From: Cheiracanthium punctorium
Taxonomy: Eukaryota; Arthropoda; Arachnida; Araneae; Cheiracanthiidae
Direction of reading: 5' to 3'
DNA length: 64,000 bases
NCBI GenBank assembly: GCA_038373885.1
Contig: JAWZYV010011613.1
Location: 186,001-250,000, forward strand
The translations under genes were made by a program, and so were the position numbers. Positions 22,901-37,280 of this stretch are shown one piece after another. The notes beneath the pieces are model-generated. The model did no database searches and was not told where the DNA came from. It worked only from the letters and a program-made list of their open reading frames with translations. Each line of letters opens with the position of its first letter. The stretch's first letter is position 1.

Positions 22901-25900
22901 TTGATTGAAATGATTATATCCGGGATTAGATTGAAATTGTGATAAAACATTTACTGCGTACGAAATATCTGGACGGGTTCTGCTTGCAAGGAACGACAAA
23001 CATCCTAAGATGTTGCGATAGGGAAATTTTTCCATTTCTTTAACTTCTGCGGCGTTAGTTGGACAGTCCATTTTTGACATTACGATACCCGGAGCGATTG
23101 GAAGGGATGAGATGGGTATATTAAAACTTTTAAAGCGGTTGTAAATCTTGTTTATGTATTCCTCTTGATGTATAAATAAGCCATTTTCATTTTCTTCAAA
23201 TTGAACGCCTAATAGTTTTCTTGTTTTCCCCAACTTCTTAAGATTGATTTTTCCTTCTAATAAATCGAATACGTGGTTTATTTCCTTTTCTGTTCTCCTT
23301 TTCTCCTCTCCTTCTTGTCTTCTTGATCAGAAAGCTCTTGTAATAGTTTTCTGATCTCTTCTTCAGAAAGTTTACGTTTGCCAAGTTATTGAACTAAAAA
23401 GGAAATGGCTAAGCATACCAGGCAGATCATATTTATCCTTCAATATAATCCTGTCATCTATCGACCATACAATAAAATAAAGTCTATTCAAAATATGAAT
23501 GGGTTTTCCATGTATTTCTACGCAAAATGATAACATGGGTCGATTCGACCCAGACAGGTAAAATGTCACTTTTTTTTCAGGGTGATTAAAAAACACTCTT
23601 ACGACTCTCAAAAACTCACATATTAAACAAGTGCACATTTTTGAGGAATACATGAAGTTTGAAAGATCTAAATTAAAACCCGTAGAAGATATCGAAAGAT
23701 CAATTTTAGAAATGGGTCGAATCGACCCAGACAGGGTAGAAAGGTTAAATAAATTTTAATGGATGAATAATTCAAACATATATACCAAATTGAAGCTCAA
23801 TCGAATTCGCCGTTTAAACGCTAGCGCACTTTCAAGAATTACCTCCCATAGGCCATAATGTAAAAGAAATCTTTGTCGTTGCCCTATAGAAAAACTATTA
23901 AGTCCTATACACGTCAAAATCAACACCGGTCTTGCGACGGTGGTTTATAACATATATACTTAATTTGAGCTCAATCGAATGCTCCGTTTGGGAGCTATCG
24001 TGTTCACTCACATACACATATACATAAATTCATCTCATAAAAATCTGGAGTGACTCCACTCGACTTTCCGAACACTTACGATTAAGATCGTTACCAAACA
24101 TTTAAATTTTGATCGATGAATAATTCAAACATATATACAAAATTGAAACTCAATAGAATGCACCGTTTAAATGCTTGCGCACTTTCAAGAATTTCTCCCC
24201 ATATGCCATTATGCCATAATATAAAAGAAATTTTTTTCGTAGCCCTCTAGAAAAACTATAAGTCTTATACACACCAAAATAAATACCGGTCTTAAGATGG
24301 TGATTTATAACATATATACCCAATTTGAGCTCAATCGAATCTACCGTTTAAACGCTAGCGCACTTTCAAGAATTTCCCCCATAGGCCATAATGTAAGAGA
24401 AATCTTTGTCGTAGCCCTGTAGAAAAACTATAAGTCCTATACACACCAAAATCAATACCGGTCATGCGGCATTGGTTTATAACATATATACCCAATTTGA
24501 GCTCAATCGAATCTACCGTTTAAACGCTAGCGCACTTTCAAGAAATTCCCCCCATAGGACATAATGTAAAAGAAATCTTTGTCGTAGCCCTGTAGAAAAC
24601 ATATAAGTCCTATACACACCAAAATCAATACCGGTCTTGCCACGGTGGTTTATGACATATATGTCCTATTTGAGCTCAATCGAATGCTCCGTTCAGGAGC
24701 TATCGCGTTCACTCACATACACACAAACACACACACATACATATATACATCTCGTAAAAATAGCATAAATGGATTTAGAAGCCCTCAAAACGTGTAAAAA
24801 CACCAAAATCTCGAAGTCGAATTTTTTCATGATTACAATACTTTCCTTACATGGTACATGTTCGGAAAGTAAAAATGAAGATTCTGTGAATGAGAAGGAA
24901 TTAAAAAATGAAATTAATCAAAGCTGTTGAATGTAGAAAAAACTCAACAATAGGTGCACAATAGAAGGTACTGACAATTACCTGAATGTCAAAAATAAAA
25001 CAACTTAAAATGCCTTATAAAAAAGAAATCAAATGTATCATAAAGTAATGAGTCATTTTAGTTTTATGTTTATTTCATGTAAATTCATTTAAAATTTTAT
25101 CATTCAATGTTTAATTACCAAGTTAAATTATTTAATAATAATATTAGAATTTTTACTCACAATGCTTGTAGCATATGAATATATTGTTAAATTTTAACAA
25201 AATTATTTTATTATGAGGTCTTGCCTGGATCCCTTTAATTTTATTATAAAGAGAGTTAATCAGGGTTGCTACGCTATCTTGAAAAACGGAAAAAGCCAAA
25301 AAATTTCTGCATTTTATGTAGTTCATAGAAAAGTTAGGGATTTTTTTTCACCATCTCTAACCAAGAATGAAAATCTTCCACAGAATTGTGCATTATAATA
25401 ATTTTTTTGCTTTCATGGCTGATCTCAGTGTTTCATACCCGTTAATTCTAGTTCAATCTTTTGCATTCTTTTGCTGAATGAGTATTTTCCTTTAAGTATT
25501 TCTTTATTCATATCTTTAATGCAGTTACAAAATAGACAAATGCATATTTTGATTTGTTTGTAAATTTCTCAAATTTTAAATGCATCTGAATGTTTGTATG
25601 CAAAGCTGAGACTATCACATTAATTTTGTAATTAAAGAAAAGGGTAAGATGTTTTTACATGGATGTAAAAAAATGATATATTTTTTTCTTTTAAGTAAGC
25701 ATAAATGCTGTTGTTAATATTTTAAAATTAAATAAACATTTTTAAAAAACTTCAATTTGAGTGAAGTATTTTCTTTTCTAGTATACTCATTCATCTGATT
25801 ATCTCCCCCCCCCCTCCTCTCCTCAAATTGCATATTAGCAATCAAAGTTAATTTAAAGACACTTTAATTTTCTTTTTTTTTAACTTAAGCTGCTCCATTC

Positions 25901-28524
25901 CTCAGTTTTAGAACCAAAATTTCTGTGAATGACATTCCATTAGATAATCTGAAAATTGAATGAATTACTTATTTGAGAATTAAAATGTTCTAAAATTTTA
26001 TATTTAAATAAAGTTATTTAATAATTAGATGAAAAGCCTTTTATATAAATAAAATAATTATATAATTTGTGTTAATTTTTTTTATTTAAATGACATTAAA
26101 ATGCAAAAGCAGACCCATGATCCATAAAATTCTATCTTCAATGCCAGTAGTTCCAACTTGTGCGGATTAAAGGGAGTTATCTATCTATATGTATGTATAT
26201 ATATATAACTAATAAGTAAAACACAAAACATACTACAAATAAGACATACCTCACATATATATATATATATATATATTGATGTGTATGTCTATTAGGGTGT
26301 ATCAAAAAAAGATTTCGAAGGAAAAAGTAAATCAAAAGTAGGCGAAGAGCTGCAAACAACACAAACTGAAAATGGAAACATACGTATTTCTTACGTTATC
26401 GAGACTTCATGTACACAAAAAATACTAAGACTAAAAGATTGAAATGTCCACTCAGTGTCAGTATAATTTACTTTTTTATCAATCTTTTACAGAACTTTCG
26501 GCTCATTGTGGCGACTGTTCATATTAATTGATCGGGCTGAAAATTTCCACACTTATTATTGAGTCAATTAAGGTAAACTTAAAGTGCTAGGGACAAGAAA
26601 TTTTCAAAAAAATTATATATTTTTTTTAGAAATGTTTCAAAAATTTACTTTTTTTCATTTTTTTTTTTTTTTTCAAAATGTAAGTCCAATGCGGCAACTG
26701 AAGATCTTGATCAATCACATTGCAATTTGGCACACTTTTTATTGAGTCAATTTGGCCATAAAATAGCACTAAGGATAAGTGAATTTCCAAAAAATGTTTT
26801 TTTCGATACCCCCTAATGTATATATACACACATATGTATGGTCTATTTTATTCAATGTGCAATGTGTAGCTGCTGTCACACTGTGTTGACTGAGAACTTT
26901 TTTTTTAATGTACTTGGAAAAGTCTGGGAATTTCATTTTACTGAATGAGTAGCAACCCTGGTTAGTTCATTGAATAACCAACTTAATATTTTTGTTCTTT
27001 GATGTGTTATATCTGTATTTTAGTGGTTAAACAGCATTGTACTTATATTTCTAGCTTTTGGAGGCATTAAATGGAAGTCAAATGTTCTTTTAACATCTAT
27101 GCTTTGTCCTGGGTATGTGAACATTAACTTGAGTATTCATTGTGCCATTGTATTGTTAGTTATGATAGATGTTTCAATCCAGTTATTTTACAGATGTGTA
27201 TTTGTGCTTTTCTTTGTGATGAATTTGATGTTGTGGGCAAAGGAAAGTAGTGGAGCAACACCATTTACTACACTGCTAGCATTACTTTCATTATGGTTTG
27301 GAATATCGCTTCCTCTTACATTTGTTGGTGCTTATTTTGGATTCAAGAAAAGAGTAAGTTTTAAGTGTGCATATTATGTATACTGAATACTTTTTCTTGA
27401 AGAAATTTTTTTCTAAAGGGTACAAAGACATGGCATTCCTTACTTATTTCAAACATGCATCTTTTATTATATTTAGTAGTCATGAATTTCTTCTTAGTTT
27501 CCTAACATCAACATTCAACTACATTTAGAACACTTAAAAATCTTTTCATGTTCCAGCTAACCTTTTTCATTATAGAACTAAGCTTTTCACATTCTACGTC
27601 AAGCTAATCACTTTGACTTAACATTTTAATAATTCAAAGAAATAAAACACAATTCTAAATTTCTACTGTTTATTCTTAAAAACTTCAGATGGTATACGTT
27701 TCAGTTAAATTCTAAAGTTAAACAATAATATTTTATACATATATATATCTAAAAGAAGCTGGCATCGGACCATTGTGTGCCCAAAATCCGCTATCTTTTG
27801 CTTGTGCCAGCTTCATTTGCTGATGCAGAACAGACATCATTCCAATTACTACCATCATTCAATGCTGCTGTGTAACCGTCATACCCGGTGCTGGCCCATC
27901 ACTTAGCCGATAGGATGGTGTTTGCTGGGTAAATATGCGAAGGACATTTGAAACCCCACATTTCTATGTGATTCTTAATCGTTTCGGTTCCCTCTACTAC
28001 CCTTTACATTTCTGGCATATAGTTTTGAATCATCCTCTGTGTATACATACATATAACATAATCAAAAGCCCTCTAAAATCCCAAATTTCTAAAATTGCGC
28101 AGTTGGGAACAATGGAAATTCGCTTTCAAAAACTGCAAATACTACACAGTCCCTTGCAGTTCCTTTGTAATTTTATAAACGGTCCCTGCAACCAGTCAAT
28201 CTGGTGTCAAGTCACAACAGTCCTATGAAAAACTGCTGTCCAGATTTTGGGATTAGCCAATTGTTGCAATGTGTGTAGGTCATGTAACACGACCTCAAAA
28301 GTTAATAAAAGGGCAGACATAGCCCAGGGAAAAGAACTTTTTGCTTGGCCGCAACTGCCAAGGAAACATGTATCAAATTTCGAATAAAAATAATTATGTA
28401 ACTGCACGTGTGACTCCAAGTCAGTTTCTTGGACAGCTGCGATGTGCCCAAGGATATCACAATCTGCCCGGGCAGCAAAGACTCCCCGTTGCCTAGGATG
28501 GCACATACATATATATATGTATGT

Positions 28525-28585
<61 letters not shown>

Positions 28586-31500
28586 GTTTAGTAAATGTTT
28601 TTCCACCAAAAATAGCTTTATTATAGGATGAAAAATACATGGAAAAATAGCAAAGCTATTGAAGGTTGTAATCTCCATTTAAATCTACAATCTGCCAGCA
28701 TTTTCTCAACTTTTCAAACCCTACTGGAAAGGACTATGACATGCATGAGTCCAGAAAGGCATTAAACTCATTTAAAATGAAGATTGCACAATCAAGATGC
28801 AACTGTGAAAACAGATAGAAATCCTTTAGGGCATGTCTGAGCTATATGGTGGATGTTACATCAAATCCCGTTTCAGCTTGTTGAATCTGAAATGGATCAT
28901 CCTACTAATGTTACCAGGCGTTAACTTGATGAAAGAGGATTACCTTCCTCCTGAACTCGTTTCTTCACTTTTTGCAAATGGTGTAATCTTTCATCAGCAT
29001 CTTGCTGTGTATTGCACTATTGAAATTCTGTCCACTTTTTAGGTGCTCCTAGTAAACTGCGATAATTCCACCAATAATAGAATAGAAACACCTTATTAGT
29101 TAGCACTCATCTTGCAACCTAGCCTACTAATTTCTCAGGGGCTGACCCCCTCTTTTATTTAGCATTTTAGTTTTTTATGGCTGTTTTAGTACACACATTT
29201 TTCATCTCGGGTTCCCTTTCTTTTCAGAAATTTCTCGTTCCTTTGATCTCTGATCAAAGCCAGACTGCTTCACTCTTGTTTTTGTTTTCTGCAGTGAATT
29301 CACGAGACACCCAGCAGTTAAAATGAGCATTAGATTTCAGAGCATTAACTATTATTTTATGATAAATGTCATAACAGGTGTAACACAGTAGTTTGTGTTG
29401 AAACATTTTTGCCTCCATTACTGGTTTTCACAATCAAATTCAATATGGCAGCCAGAATGTGGTTTATATTCACTGTCAAAATTTCCAGCTTTAAACTTCT
29501 GAAACTTTACTGTCATAAGAAATTTTTTCAATATAAGTGACAAATTATTGACCTAAAATGACATATTTTTTGTGGCATTTACATGTCTTGAGTTTGTAAA
29601 AGAAAGTTCTAATTCGGTGATGTGTTAACTGTATTTTAACCACTTTTTTCAATGTAAAAGGCAACAAATTTTCATTTTTACATCATTTGTAAATAATAAT
29701 GCATTTAGTTTTTAAGTAAAGCTAATCAATTTTCTAATTGACAATTAAGGAAGAGTCCAATCTTTTTGTCTACATTTTCCCTAGAAAAAATATTTGAAAT
29801 ATTTGCAGCTGCTTGCACTTTAGAGATTGAAGGTGTTGACGATTTACTTTCTTCACTTAGGAGTAAAGAAACTATTTTGACATTATAATATTTTGTTTTA
29901 CATATTTAGATACAATATCATTGCAGGGATGTTAATTCTGCGCCGAAACACAAATTCTTGCGCCGAACTGCGCTTTTAGCCGATTTTTGCGCCGGTCTGC
30001 GCCGAATACGTCATTTTGACTTTTTCAGGGTGCGCCGAAACACAAATATTGCGCCGAACTGCGCTTTTAGCTGATTTTTGCACCGGTCTGCGCCGAATAC
30101 GTCATTTTGACTCTTTGTTAAATTTTTGCCACGCTCATTTATCTTTTAAAGCGTGTATGGAAAGCTAGTTAGCAGTAAAGCAAGATTCAAACTGCGTACG
30201 AAAGCTGCATTCCGAAGCCATTCTACCCGCCCCGGATCGGACCAGTCGGGCTTTGTTAGTCACCTCAATCAGGGACGGCCAGATAGACAAACAAGTAATC
30301 ATCGCAACGGGCACCGTTTTTTGTTTATGAAGGGGCACGATTTCCAACTTAAAATCATAAAAGCAATTTTGAAAAAAGTAAAAGGGGCGTCTTTTTCTAC
30401 GTTTGCAGGGTGGAGTGGGTGTCATGTACCGCAGGGCCGCCCCTGATCTAAACCAGACCGGTCCGTAAAGAAAACAGTATATTACGGTAACGTCCCAGAC
30501 CCTAAAAAAATCACGGTTTATGACCCGGCCCGTAGCAAGAATGAAAATTGGAAACATGACCGGTTTAGAAATCAGAATCTAGGCTGTCTGAATTAATAGA
30601 ATATTTCATTTCAAAATAATCCGGAAATCTGCTGCCAGTGGTGTAGTCGCGGGGGGGTAGAGATCTGTGCGGGCCCAGGCTTTTGCAGCACAATTCATTC
30701 AAGGCACGGGCTGACCTCAGCATTTTCTAGAATGGACCGGAACAAGCGTATACTCTTAAAGACGGTCCTCTGCGCTTGCAAAATCGAGCCTTTCCGGAAA
30801 TTTTTGCTTTCCTAAAATTTGGACAAGACCAAACGATTGGCTTGTGATTCCCCCCCCCCCCTCCTTAAATCATGATTAATATACGAGCTGGACCGGGTCT
30901 GAATTTTTTATTTTGATTAAATGCCGGGCCGGGCTAGTCATTTTCGGCCCGTGAAGATCATGAGCGAGGAGATGCCGTCTCACTACTTTTTTATTCGAGC
31001 TTATGTCAGCAAAAGTAAGCGTTCTTCACTTTTTATCATGGACGCATGATTTTTGAGTCTTTAGTTGCGAGTGTTCCTAAACCTTTTTTCTTAAAACTAC
31101 ACCACTGTTTTTCTTTTTGTGTGAGTGCAGGCTCTACGAGAGGGGGCAGACGGGGCGACGCCCCTGGGCCCGTGTTCAGCCAAAGTGCGTCCGCAAATTT
31201 TTCAGAATGTGTTACGAATTTCATTTATAGATCCGTAATTAAAATCTTTATTTTAAAATAGACTAAATTTTGAATACATAATTCTAGAATGATATAAACG
31301 GCAGAAATGTTAATTCTACCGTTTAAATATTAGTATTTTTACAACCTTCGAACATGCAATAAAAGTACCATTGCATATAAGAAATACTTCCCTCCCACTC
31401 TTTTTCCATTTAGCATTTATATGAAAACCATTAAAAAGAGCACTTTCACACACACACAAAAAAAAATTCCTTCCGTCCATGTAAATCCATGTATTGTTTT

Positions 31501-34500
31501 TACCAAGTTGCTGATAGCATAGCCTGTATACACCCTTTTTTTTCCAGAGCTTTCCTAAAGTGCTTTCAAATAGTGTTTTGCTTTTAGCAAATGGTGTTTG
31601 CTTGCAAACTTTGCTTTTCTTGTATGCATTTATTGTGTTCCTAAATCTTCAATTTTATGCTCCAAAATCATGTTAATTCTGATCTCGAATCTTAGTTTTC
31701 CTCTCGGAAACTATTTTTTTGTGCTCCCAAATAGAATTTTTCTGCTCCCAAATGGAATTTTTTTGCTCCCGAGGTGCTCCCAAATGGAATTTTTCTGCTC
31801 CCAAATAGAATTTTACTGCTCCCAAATGGAATTTTTCTGCACCCGAGGTGCTCCCAAATGAAATTTTTTCTGCTCCCGGGGTGCTCCCAAATCGAGTGTT
31901 GGAGTTAACATCCCTGCCATTGGTAAGAATACCCTGGAAGCAGAAAGTGCTCAAAAGTGCAATGTACATTGCAGAACATTTCATTCTTTAAAAGAAGAAA
32001 AAGTGAAAACTATTTGTTCTGCAGAACAGTTAAAGCTAAGTGCCTTCTATGCCATGCCTTCTCTCTTCACAGTTCAGACAATTATATCTATTTTGCATTT
32101 TACTGTGGTCTGCCAGATTTGAACAAGATGCCTGCAAAACATTTGCAACTGTTTGAGGTTATGTTGCAGAACACTAGATATAATTCTGCTCCTGGGAAGA
32201 ATACACTCATTACTGAAAGATTCTAAGTGTTCAATTTTATCTGGTAAAAATAATACCATGCTGTACCATCCAAGCACTAGTTGGCAGGTTTTAATGTTCA
32301 TCTTAGTCATTCACAACACAGTGTCAGGATAAAGAAACAAGGAGAAAAGAGTGGTGTTTTATAGTGAACCAGTATATTTCTCAAAGTGGCAAAGTTGATA
32401 AGGAAAGAGAAATGCTGTTTACATAGTGGAAGATCAGTGGTTGAATCCTAAAAATGGAAGGAAAGATTAAAAAATTGGTAGCCAAGGAAGGAAGGAAGGA
32501 AAAATATTTTTCTTACCTTCAAGAAAAGAAATATGCAGGCGAGACACATTAAATCGATTTTTGTTTTCTTATCAGTTGTGAGCGTTTAAAACGAAAATTA
32601 GTTAAACAGTGTTCAGTCAGAACTGCTAAAGAAACTCATTGCAACCAAAGATTTTACTAAAACAAGGCCCAACTGTACTTGTTAGGTGTTTTTTCTTATT
32701 AGTTTTGTAACTTTTTTAGTAGTTATTTTAATGATTAGTCTGTTGAATAATTTTTTGGCAAAAAATTGCATTTAAAACTGATAATGTATTTTAAATTTTG
32801 ATTCATTTAAAAAATCTTTTAGACAATTGAACACCCTGTTCGAACTAATCAAATACCAAGGCAGATTCCTGAGCAGTCAATTTATACACAGGCAATCCCT
32901 GGTATTATAATGGGTGGCATTCTTCCATTTGGTTGCATTTTTATACAGCTATTTTTCATCTTGAACAGCATTTGGTAAGTAACTGTTTAGTTAAAATGTG
33001 GGTCATTCCATGTTAAATCAAGAAATGGTTTCTGCCACACCATTTTTGATTTTCATGTGATTTTCTAGGTAATATGTATATATCTTGTGTATCACAAAGC
33101 AGTTTTCTTATTTCTTAATAAAACTTTGGGTATAGCCATTTGTTTAATCTACCAATGTGTAAGAATCATTATTTTATACTCAATGAAATTTGATTTAATA
33201 GGTTGTCACTCAACCTAAGTTGAGTGATTATCTATCATGTAGCCTTCCAAAATGCATAAATTTTTGTTTATGCATCACGTAATAATGACTAAAGTGAATG
33301 AAATTTGGTAGCATAAGTGTTACTGAAACTACAGGCTTCGACTTTTAAAAAAAATTTTTGTTGAGATTTTGAGAATTTTCTTTCAAACTGTGTAAATATT
33401 TGGTCGCGCATGACATAATAACAACTGAAGCAAATGAAATGAAATTTGCTTATATTGCAGGTGGTCGTCAATTTAAGCTGTAGGCATCGAATTTTTTGAA
33501 AATTTTTCTAAAATTCTGAGATTTTGCAAAAATATATTAAAAATATGCAAATACACTGCTGGCCACCCAAATTGCAACACCAAGAAAAACAAGAGATATC
33601 ACAACAAAATTTATTGTGTAGATAACATGTTGACCAAGTAACAAATGATTAAATTTACAGCATTCTATGAAGCGTGGTTCCTGCCAAAATCAGTACCCAG
33701 AGTAGCCGCCGTTGTTGGAGATCACAGCTGCCACACGCCTCGGCATTGATTCAAAGAGACTTTGAATGTGTTCTTGGGGTACAGCAGACCAAGCAGCTTC
33801 CACACGTTGCCAAAGTTGATCTGGTGTGACAGCTGGGGATGAACTCTGGGTCAGTCGTTGAGCAACCATGGACCACATGTTTTCTATCGGCGAAAGATCC
33901 GGAGAGCGCGCCGGCCAGGGAAGCAATTCAATCTGGTGATTGACGAAGAACCCTTGGACAATGCGTGCCACGTGTGGCCGTGCATTATCCTGCTGAAATA
34001 TGGCTGTTGGCAAGCCCTGAAGGTAAGAAAGGACAACTGGCTCCAACACCTCGGAGATGTAGCGCTGGCTGGTTAAAGTACCGGCAATGCGTACTAGAGG
34101 AGTGCGAGAGAGATATCCGATACCGCCCCATACCATAATACCCGGTGCAGGACCAGTGTGACGGTGCATAATGCAGCTGTTCAGCATCCTCTCTCCACGG
34201 TGTCTCCAGACTCGAATCCGACCGTCGTGGTGTTGCATACAGAAGCGTGACTCGTCAGTAAAGAGAATTTCATTCCATTCTGTCGTCCACATCCTTCTTT
34301 CATCGCACCATTGGCGGCGGAGACGTCTGTGGTTCCGCGTCAGAGGTAGACAAAGCAACGGACGTCTTGCGGACAGACCATTCTGCTGTAAACGACGTCG
34401 AATGGTATGCGCAGACACTGGATGATGCGTTACAGACTGAATCTGCTGTGATATGGTTCGTGATGTGACTGAGCGGTCCGTCACTGCCATGCGTACAATC

Positions 34501-37240
34501 TGCCTGTCATCACGTGACGTGGTGCACTGAGGTCGATGCGGTCGATCACGTCTGTCCGTCGTACCCTCCTGCACCCAACGATCACATATCCGCATCACAG
34601 TTGTTTGGTTTCGTCCAATACGACGACCGATTTCCCTGAAAGATAACTATCCTTCCTCTGCCACTATCCTTCCTCTGTCAAACTCGGATACTTGATCAAA
34701 AGATGATCGTTGTTTCCTACGAGGCATAATTTATCGTTTTTTTGAAAAAAAAGCAAGAAAAACACAATTGCTGTACTTGAAACCATCGAAATCTCCAAGC
34801 CTTAAATAGCGCTTTGAGGTGGCGCCACAGGCGCGCTTGATGTGTGTCTGCGCTGAAATTCTAATCATTTGCATATCTCACCTCAGCTAATGCATGTTGT
34901 AAATTTCATATTATTTGCATGCTTCCTTCAGGGTGTTGCATTTACGATGGCCAGCAGTGTATTTGTTCATGCATCACGTAATAATGACTTATCCGAATGA
35001 AAGGAAATTTAGTGACATGACAAGTTGACATATAACTCAAGATATAGGCTTAGAATTTTTTTAAATTTTGTATTAGAATTTGAGATTTTTGCATATAAAT
35101 TGCTGATGCACATGAAATAAAATTTAGCCTCATCATAGATGGGCCCTTAAACTACAGACCGTAATGTACTTCAGAATTTTTTATAGATTTTGAAATTTTG
35201 TGAAAATAATGTGTTCCCTTCCTGAAATATAGAAATTTATAGAATGGAATTACCATAAATTCTGGCATATAACGCGCACTTTTCATACAAAAAATAAGGT
35301 CGAAATTTAAGGGTGCGCATTATACGCCAGTTATAAAAATGAAAAATTTAAAAATAAGGAAAAGATGAGCTTAAAAAAATGACATTTCTACAAGTACCTG
35401 AATGTTGTTTATTTAAAAGAAATGACATACCTTATGAACTTCAATTTTCATTATCGTACAGCATAAAAAGTTCATCATATTCATCTTCCGTTATATTTTC
35501 AGGCACATGATCAAATTCAGTTTCATCTTCACTATCACTGTACTCTGATCCATAAATAAATAGTTATGCGTTCCATCTAGATTGTTCGATATACTGCATT
35601 TTTTAAATGACTTTTTAATTATGTCTGGTTTAATTTCATCCCATGCTTGTATTATCCACTCACTCACTATTTCTAGACTGGTATGATGCATTTCATCTCT
35701 TTTCTTAAATGCTTTACCTCCTTCCAACATCTATGTATTGCAGAATCGTTTTAAATTTCCTTAGAATGGTTTATTATACACACATCTAAAGGTTGAACTA
35801 ATGGCGTTAATCTGCCTGGAATAACTGCCATGTCTGTGTTCCACTCTTTCATTAATTTCTTTGTATTAACCGTTAAATGCGATCTGAACATATCCCAAAG
35901 TAAAAGACTTTCTGGATTCCATAGGGCAAGTCTGTGATTGCAAAGTAAAGGGTGTGCGTTATATGGAGAATATACATAAAAATTAAAAAATGAAGTTTAA
36001 AATTGTTGGTGCGCGTTATACGCTGGCATTTACGGTAAGTTAGACAGTAAATTAATTTAAATTATCAATGCCAAAATTGTCTTAAATATTTCATAGATTT
36101 TGAGATTTTGTAAAAATTGTGTAAATGTTTGTTCTTGCATCCCTCAAAAACAGCTTAAGAGAATAGAATGAAATCTTATAACATGATCAGGAATGAATAA
36201 AACAATAAATGTAGGAATTTTTTGAAAACATTGAATTCATATTAAAAATGCTGAAATTGAAACATTTCTTTTTTTTTTTTTTGTGGGGATCTCTTTAAAT
36301 GAGCGGGTGTAATATATTAGTTGGCCATTCAATTTAAAACAGGAAATTTTATTGTAACTATTTTGCAGAAAATTTCAACTGCATAACAAGTTTTAATCTT
36401 CCTTAATAAATTCTCTTTATTACATTGGGACCTCGATATAAGTTCATCCGTATATATGGTCACTTGCATAAGGTCACTTTTCTGAAGTCCCAGCTCATTA
36501 AATAGGAAGTCTATGTTATGGGTTATTGTATGTATGGTCAGGTTTAAATACTGTAATCACCTATAATGTCACTTTTGTCTGACTTTTTTAGTGATTTCAG
36601 TTATTTTTTGCCTTTCTCAAACACTATTTCCAAAACCGTTTCGGACAGTTTAGATTCCAGTGTAGTAGAAAGTAATGGAAATGACAGTGATACAGAAAGA
36701 GAAGCAATGACACAAGCTGAAGTGCTCAAAATTTTAAATGTCTTTCAACATATTTTTATGAGACTTGAAGAAGCTGAAGAATATTTTCAGAAACTACAAA
36801 ACTTCGTTAACATTGTACAAAAAATAAAACCGAAATCGTGACAGCCCTGTATTATGGATTCTTTTAAGCAGGGTGTCAATGATTTAAATCAAATATGTGT
36901 AATGTCTGGCCAACAGGTCATTATTAGCTCATGACCCCCTGTTCCCTTCACCCACCAATTCAGTTGCATGTTGAAAAACAAATCAGAATGCATCAGTTCA
37001 ATTTTTAAGAAAAGAAATTAATAGTGAAAATTTAATTGTTTCAAATTTGTTTTCAATGGTCATGAACATTGCACCAGAAAATGTTCAGTTATAATTAATT
37101 GCTTTTTATCAATATGAGCCATCATATTTTCAAGAACTCTTACATGAGTTGGGTGATTCCACAGTATTGTGAGTGTTTATGTCAAGCCCATAATAACATG
37201 CCCTGGTTAATTACAACTACCCAAAAAATTGAACTAGGTG

Positions 37241-37280
<40 letters not shown>

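Larger units (their letters stand above)
13559..23744 (-). mobile_element. piggyBac element with TTAA duplication, interrupted by copia
   Basis: The element starts CCTTCCTACCCTG right after TTAA (13555-13558) and ends CAGGGTAGAAAGG right before TTAA (23745-23748). These termini are inverted repeats with one mismatch in 13. The subterminal palindrome gggtcgattcgaccc recurs at 23538 and 23715, and 23536-23583 matches the inverted left end (13559-13620), so the right side carries an extra subterminal copy. The transposase frame is minus-strand and split by the copia insertion. Non-copia length is about 2.1 kb. Confidence 0.9.

Noticed and set aside
23749..24875. CRISPR array
   Set aside because: The ~180-base units repeat over their whole length without constant short repeats and unique spacers, and the context is eukaryotic.
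28207..28678. Frames rich in YIYIYI and CVCVC
   Set aside because: Translations of the (CA)n(TA)n microsatellite.
30153..30557. 97- and 130-codon frames on opposite strands
   Set aside because: Shadow frames in the GC-rich core of the hAT-like element; no similarity recognised.
36566..36841. Small host gene of 91 codons
   Set aside because: Its tail matches Tigger/pogo transposase C-termini and lies beside a Tigger tip, so it is a transposon remnant.
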